Notes under the pieces: generated by a model
The model's database searches: none
Told to the model about the DNA's origin: nothing
What the model saw: only the letters and a program-made list of their open reading frames with translations
Position numbers and translations under genes: made by a program
Assembly (NCBI GenBank): GCA_029339505.1
Contig: JAQISU010000096.1
Span: forward strand, 4,821,501 to 4,885,500
Direction of reading: 5' to 3'
From: Unio delphinus
Lineage: Eukaryota > Mollusca > Bivalvia > Unionida > Unionidae
DNA: 64,000 nt
Shown: positions 59,001 through 64,000 of the stretch, piece after piece
Layout: each line of letters opens with the position of its first letter
How positions within the stretch are numbered: position 1 is the first letter of the stretch

Positions 59001-62000
59001 CCAGTTGCCGCTGCCACTTTATGCTCAACCAGGTAAAACATGTACTCATCATACAGCAGGCGAATCAAATGGAAGGACCCAAAACTTGCAGCACTTCTTA
59101 AGGTCAAGTCACGTATCACCATGGAACTGAAACATATACTATAATGAAGTTTCTCAACAAGCATGCAAAGGTAACTAGAGCTCTCCATACTTATAGTTCC
59201 CTTTATTACAACACAATCTGAATATAGCATGATTATGACACTGAACTTATCAAAAGTTTCAAATAAATAAACATCTTTCTTCCAATAAAAATTAGTTTGA
59301 AGAATTATGAAGCAAAGCTGCCCTTGTTTTCTTCTACAGCCTGCATTAGTGTACTGCCTCCACATGCTAAAAACTATTGTACTATGTACAAATCAAATAT
59401 CACTGTGCATCTATATCTTGCCAATCAGATTTAAGTTTTTCTGTGCACATAGTAGCTGGTTCTTCAAGAGGCAATAAATAAATTATTTTTAAATGTGTAG
59501 TCTTACCCATCTGACTATGAAGATCAGCTACTACATAATCCAATAAAGGCTGTCTGTTTGCACTGTTTTATAATCTTACATAAAGTGATTTTTTTTCTTT
59601 GCTGTTCATATGAATACTGTACCCTCCCACCTATAATAAAGTCCAACAATTATTAAGGATCTGTCTGCTGGATTACTAAACAAATTCTTAATTTGCAGTG
59701 CCAGTGCATATGCACCTGCATTACATGTACATGTTGACTGCCACTACATGTGACTTGCAAAGGACAGTCAACATTGCATAAAATCAGAGTGAGCTATGTG
59801 TGCCAGTTGACATAGTAACAATGATTAGTAATGCATGGTTACCAAACATGAAATAGTGACAAGGTGAAGATGAAGAGTGTTTTTTTATACCATACATGAA
59901 GAAGGGAATTTTCCATCTTGCACATGTCAGAATGGAATTTTTTCCATTGAGGTAATCTCAAGATCACAGTTATAATACAGGAACAAGATCAGAAGAGGTG
60001 TAAACATTATTCTTGTTTGTGCCTTCCATAGTGTAAACACAAGTTATGAAATAAGAAACTGATAAAAATATGAATATTTTCTGAGCGAATGTTGGCTGAC
60101 TAGAGCATTCACTTAACAAAAACTGAACATGATTTGAAACCAAGGTATTAATAGAAACAATTTGCTCCATTTTAATGATTATTTATAGATACTGACATAC
60201 CAATACATGGTAATTCCATGTCTGAATATACTGTTTGCAACTATTTTTATGTTGGTTTGATCTTCATCCATGTGCACCACTACCCCTTTCACAAAAACAT
60301 GAACATCTTCACCAAATTTTATATCTTTAAGGTCACATACTGACTCTGTGCAAAACATGATTGGCAGTTATGGACCCAATTACAACATATCATGAGAGAG
60401 GTTGTATACATATATCAAAACAATTCTTTGAGTCTTCAAAAGTATCTTGCACTTCATTCTGAGAGTTATTCATTTTGTGTCAAGAAAAAAACTGCACAAA
60501 ACTCAGCAAATCAAACAACCATTGTGAATACAATTATCTTTCACTGCCCAGATTTCAATTAAATGCATATCCTGTGATACTTCTGATGATATACATAAAA
60601 AATTATTATACTTTAAAAACTGTTCTGAAACATCACTGCTATAAATAAAAACTACCTGTCCTGAGAGACCACCTTTCTTTACATGTTTTTGTAGAAGGGC
60701 TTTTTTCAAAACAAGTTCTACTGTAGTGTTAAAAAACAAGCTGAGCAAGCATGATAATAATGCTGTCAACACACAAGAACTATTCCAATTTAAGCAAGGT
60801 GGATCAGGCAGCAGGGGTGGGAAGTGGTATGATGACACTTTCCTCTGTGCAAGTTTCAGAGATATATTTTATAGGTCTCTTTTGTTTTTACCTGTAAAAA
60901 GACCACTTAAGCAAAAACTGTCTAGCTGCCTTTGGAAAGTTTGAACTCCCTTCATGGGGTTTCAGGACTTGGTTGACAACTCCCTCCAGCCATATGGCCC
61001 ACTGCTCCAAGGAATTCTGCTGCTGTAATGTCCTCTTGAAATCTTGTTCCAGCTGTTGCACCATCCCATCTTCACACTGACACACCCAGGATGCTTGTTC
61101 CTGTATACAAATCAGACATATCAATAATCAATACAGTATACAATTATTGACTATGTAATGGGTCTACTATTAATTATGTACAAGGTATACTATTCACTTT
61201 GTGCTGGGACTATTTTAGAACGAGAACAGAATTAACTACTTTCTCAAAAATCATCGATATATGTCAAAGAACATGCAAAAAGTATGTCAACTATAGAAGA
61301 CCAGCTATTTCTTGTTAAATCCATCCTTTATTTAACAACCACCTCTCCTTATTTGTTACAATGAAGGACTAGTTTCTCCCCATAATTTTCAATTATCCTT
61401 TTCTTACAACCCAACATAATCTTTGGGTTTATTTTGAGCTTTAGGCAGTGGCTTTCATCTCTCCCACCCTGAGACATACTCACATCAACATATGATGTCC
61501 AAACAAAAGTAACTGTTGTCTTTCATGCCCCCCCCCCCCCAAGAATCAGATTCAGTTTTGAAGAGGCTTATTATCCTTTTTCTCTGCAATGTGTTATTCA
61601 TTGGACATCATGTTGAGAAAATGCTTTCAGAGCAAAGGCTTAATAATGCAGGTGTTATGATAAAACAATATGGGCAGTTTAAAGCATCTAAGGTATTGCT
61701 GTATAGTTAGGCTGGGTTGCTGACAAAATTCACTGGATCTAATATGAAATTCTGGATTAAAACCTATATTAGCCAGTATTTACAATTGATCATATTTTTT
61801 AAAATTTTATTATTTTGTAAGAATGTCATTTGAGAGTCATTTCAGTAAGACTTAGTATCAAATTGTAATGGTTGGCAGGTCTAAATAAGTAAAGGTGTTA
61901 ATGAGTATCTGGGTACTCGCTTGCTCATTATTAACTGGTAAATAAAATTAGCTATAGTGTACCCATTTAGTCTGTCAACAAAACAAAAACAAGAAAGAAA

Positions 62001-63490
62001 CAAAATTCAGATCAAAGTTTCTATCTGATGACATTAGGAGCAACCAAGACAAATAAACAAGTGCAGCTCAAGGCTCGTGTCACATAACACTGATCCATCA
62101 TAAACCTCTGTCTTATATTTTCAACATTTCCGACTGTTTTGACTATGTATGTGAAACAGTTTCCTTATTTCTATTTATATTAACTGTCCAAGAAAACAGA
62201 CAGGTTTCTTGAATTTGAAACCATTATACACACTTAAGTAGCAGACCAGTCTATATATATATTTGAAAAAAAAACAAATAATAAATGCTGAATATTAAGT
62301 CAAACGGGCTTTATTGATGTGACTTGTGGATGTTATATAACTAAAATATGTTAGAGACTGATTTTGTTAAACTGAAGAACATGTTAAATCTGGAAAAGGA
62401 CAATACAATAGCATTTTTAAAATTGTGAAAGAGGAATTCACCAGTGATGTAATATGGCATTCAGAATTTGTGGACAGCGAAAGTGAAACATGATGTAAAC
62501 TAGTTAAAGTTAAAGTGAATGTTATCTATAAATAATTAATCATTTGGTTTTTTTTGTCTGTATTCTTGTACTACCCCATATGGATTAAACCAATTTATGA
62601 CAAGAATTTTAACAAACTGCAGATCCAGGTAAGTAGAAAAAATAAAAGTACATATATTACTTTTTTTATGCTCAGACTGCACTTTATTGCCACTCACAAC
62701 AGTAACGATTACTCTTACACTTATCAGGGCATTCGCATGTATAAACTTACAAAAGTGCAGTTCAGGTTCACTTTTAATATAATTTACCTTTGATTGGGTA
62801 CCAAGGTAACTGATCATTAGGACTGACAGGTACCCTAATTACTTCTTCTAAAATTTTGACATCTTTACTGATAAGGTTGGGTTAGCACCATTTTTATTTA
62901 CAACCAACTATATCACAACATATCACAAGATGTTTCTTATTCAACATTTCATGCTGGCATGACCATCCATTCAAAAGTAGCTGTAACAATATTGTAAAGG
63001 TGGCTACTGTGGAAGCCATATTGAATGTCTGAGGGTCATCACCTCATTTGGGTCTAATTGGACTTTAAAAGAAGTTTTTCAGTTAAATCTTGTGTCAATA
63101 CAATTAACCATTGTTATAGAACAGCATCAAGATTTTCAAGAGACCACTGTGGCTGCAAATATTGATGTCCAAATGGCTCCATCTGGGTGTAAACAATACA
63201 TGGGAATGGAGAGGGTCATTTCAGCATCATTTGAACTACAGAGACAAATTTGGAGTGTTTTTGTTTCGTAAAAATTCATTATGGGCAGGGTTTAAATGGA
63301 CAGATTTCACAGAAATATTACAATAATCATTTTTTCATACCTGCACATTAGCGAAGTCTACCCTGTTAAGATCTGTCAACATCTGATTAATCTGGGAGGT
63401 ATTCTGTAGCACTGCCCTGGCTGCCTGAGCAAGGTGGTTCAGTGAGGTATACCTTCTCAAGGTTTGAGCAAAGGCACTGACTGCACCAAG
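52696..63490 (-). CDS. RFX-family transcription factor, 3' part
   Basis: Four coding exons on the minus strand, 63490-63341, 61100-60892, 59126-58973 and 53070-52696, join in phase (150, 209, 154, 375 nt) to 295 residues and a stop. They match the C-terminal half of the RFX1/2/3 group: [73 protein letters not shown] and [19 protein letters not shown]. This region forms the extended dimerization domain. The DNA-binding winged helix must lie upstream, beyond the right edge. RFX proteins bind X-box DNA and drive ciliary genes in animals. After MGE the last exon adds a 124-residue Ser/Thr/Val-rich tail ending AKRLKIE. RFX1, RFX2 and RFX3 cannot be told apart; a single invertebrate orthologue of all three is likely. 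Confidence 0.95.
53275..53350. repeat. Palindromic GATCTG repeat, copy 3
   Basis: ACTGCACAGTTCTAGATCTG at the left pairs imperfectly with CAGATCTGGATTTGTACAGT at the right. Same family as the copies near 11800 and 20202. Confidence 0.5.
54052..54174 (+). repeat. 41-bp tandem repeat, three copies
   Basis: ATCCAAAGCTATCAACAATG starts each unit at 54052, 54093 and 54134. Copies differ by one or two bases. Confidence 0.95.
55456..55660 (+). repeat. Diverged duplication, about 127 bp apart
   Basis: GATTATTTAAAAGGGCTTTT (55463) recurs as AATTATTTAAAAGGGCTTTT (55590), each followed by CTATTTTAGTAAYTCTGACY. Confidence 0.75.
56470..56605 (+). repeat. Tandem duplication, about 68 bp
   Basis: Both copies contain TTTTTAAAATATATATG, CCAGGGT, CTCTGGTTACTCAAAGAGTT and CAAATGAAAATAA. 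They differ mainly in the TA-run length. Confidence 0.9.
58973..59126 (-). CDS. RFX exon: SSMVIRDL to VMGE
   Basis: The acceptor is ATGTTTCAG before TTCCATGG. It encodes 51 residues nearly identical to vertebrate RFX1-3. The donor is GGCGAG|GTTAGA. A second GT (CAG|GTAGAT, nine bases on) would add VRQ in frame and cannot be excluded. Confidence 0.97.
59127..60891 (-). other. RFX intron
   Basis: 1.8-kb GT-AG intron, AT-rich, with no repeat or gene recognised. Confidence 0.8.
60892..61100 (-). CDS. RFX exon: EQASWVCQ to WSFY
   Basis: Begins [20 protein letters not shown] and ends LLKWSFY plus two bases of the split Ser codon. The donor is TTTACAG|GTAAAA. Confidence 0.97.
61101..63340 (-). other. 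RFX intron
   Basis: 2.2-kb GT-AG intron with a C-run (61530-61541) and, at its 5' side (62880-63290), a degenerate repeat sharing GCACCATTTTTATTTA with 57470 and 57800. No further exon was found. Confidence 0.75.
63341..63490 (-). CDS. RFX exon: LGAVSAFAQ to FANVQ
   Basis: Fifty codons, phase 0 at both ends. The acceptor is GCATTCAG before CTTGGTGC, the donor GTGCAG|GTATGA. It encodes [20 protein letters not shown], typical of RFX1-3. Confidence 0.96.
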
Positions 63491-64000
63491 CTGAATGCAG
63501 AAAAGAAAAAAAAAAACAAATTAAACAGTGTACTTGTGCAGAAAGTTTAACCTAAAGAATAAATCTGAAGAAAAACTTCTCAATAAATAATTCAGTTTTC
63601 TTCATCCTGCCATTCTTCACCTACCTCTATATCCATAATTGGAATTTATGATTCCAGCAATTCCTCAATAACTTGCAACCAACATGATCCATGAACACTG
63701 ACTGCAGCATAGACAACAATACAAGATAAACGTGGAGGATTCATATTTTCAATATCAGATGGGAGCAATGAGATGAGCTGCTAGCAACTTTTTGATACAC
63801 AGGAATTACAATCTCCACTGCCCTACACAAAATAATCATTTAATGGATTCTAATATCTATTGATATTAGATCAGAAGACATGAATTAAAGTCAATAAATC
63901 GATGGAACACTTTTTAATATAGATCAAAGTGACATAAAGTACAGTCATGCATTAAGAAAGTTAAATGCCAAGCTATATAGACAGAATTATACAGTTACAC
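63491..64000 (-). other. RFX upstream intron, cut by window edge
   Basis: AT-rich sequence with no exon recognised. The preceding RFX exons lie outside the window. Confidence 0.6.

Overview
The window is animal nuclear DNA. It is AT-rich, genes are split by introns that obey GT-AG, and the spaces hold SINEs, DNA-transposon remnants, minisatellites and microsatellites. The protein-coding content is metazoan. The repeat style (two tRNA-derived SINE families, DIRS, Ty3/gypsy and LINE remnants, degenerate intronic repeats with TGACCTT-like words) suggests a lophotrochozoan, most likely a mollusc and possibly a bivalve. That placement is an inference from pattern memory, not a database result. No bacterial-style operons, CRISPR arrays, rRNA genes or convincing functional tRNA genes were seen.

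Three conserved genes can be assembled exon by exon with consistent splice phase. (1) A mitochondrial ribosomal protein mL55 gene (MRPL55) lies on the minus strand at 10633-16370, with 3 coding exons and 130 residues. (2) A cystinosin gene (CTNS), the lysosomal cystine/proton symporter, lies on the plus strand at 17205-40692, with 9 coding exons and 400 residues, and appears complete from signal peptide to stop. (3) The 3' part of an RFX-family transcription factor gene lies on the minus strand at 52696-63490. Its last four coding exons carry the extended dimerization region and a Ser/Thr-rich tail, and the 5' exons with the DNA-binding domain are beyond the right edge. MRPL55 and CTNS are head to head with 834 bp between start codons. 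CTNS and RFX converge, with about 12 kb between stop codons.

Layout: 1-6.2 kb is a graveyard of retroelement remnants (Ty3/gypsy integrase, a possible transposase-like fragment, a LINE reverse transcriptase with an (ATT)n tail, and a DIRS-like RNase H). 6.2-10.6 kb is mostly repeat-poor or degenerate spacer with one unrecognised exon-like ORF. 10.6-16.4 kb is MRPL55. 17.2-40.7 kb is CTNS, whose introns hold a hAT MITE, an internally deleted hAT transposon, SINEs, several minisatellites and a possible Polinton-like remnant. 40.7-52.7 kb is CTNS 3' flank, SINE copies and intergenic or RFX 3'-UTR sequence. 52.7-63.5 kb is RFX, and the window ends inside its upstream intron.

The most unusual observation is a 44-bp minisatellite that starts inside CTNS exon 2 and repeats the exon end together with its 5' splice site, placing a row of near-identical decoy donors directly after the true one. 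Other notable points are transposons with readable target-site duplications, a near-perfect hairpin in CTNS intron 1, SINEs that landed inside minisatellites, and nuclear-receptor-like palindromes in an intronic tandem repeat.
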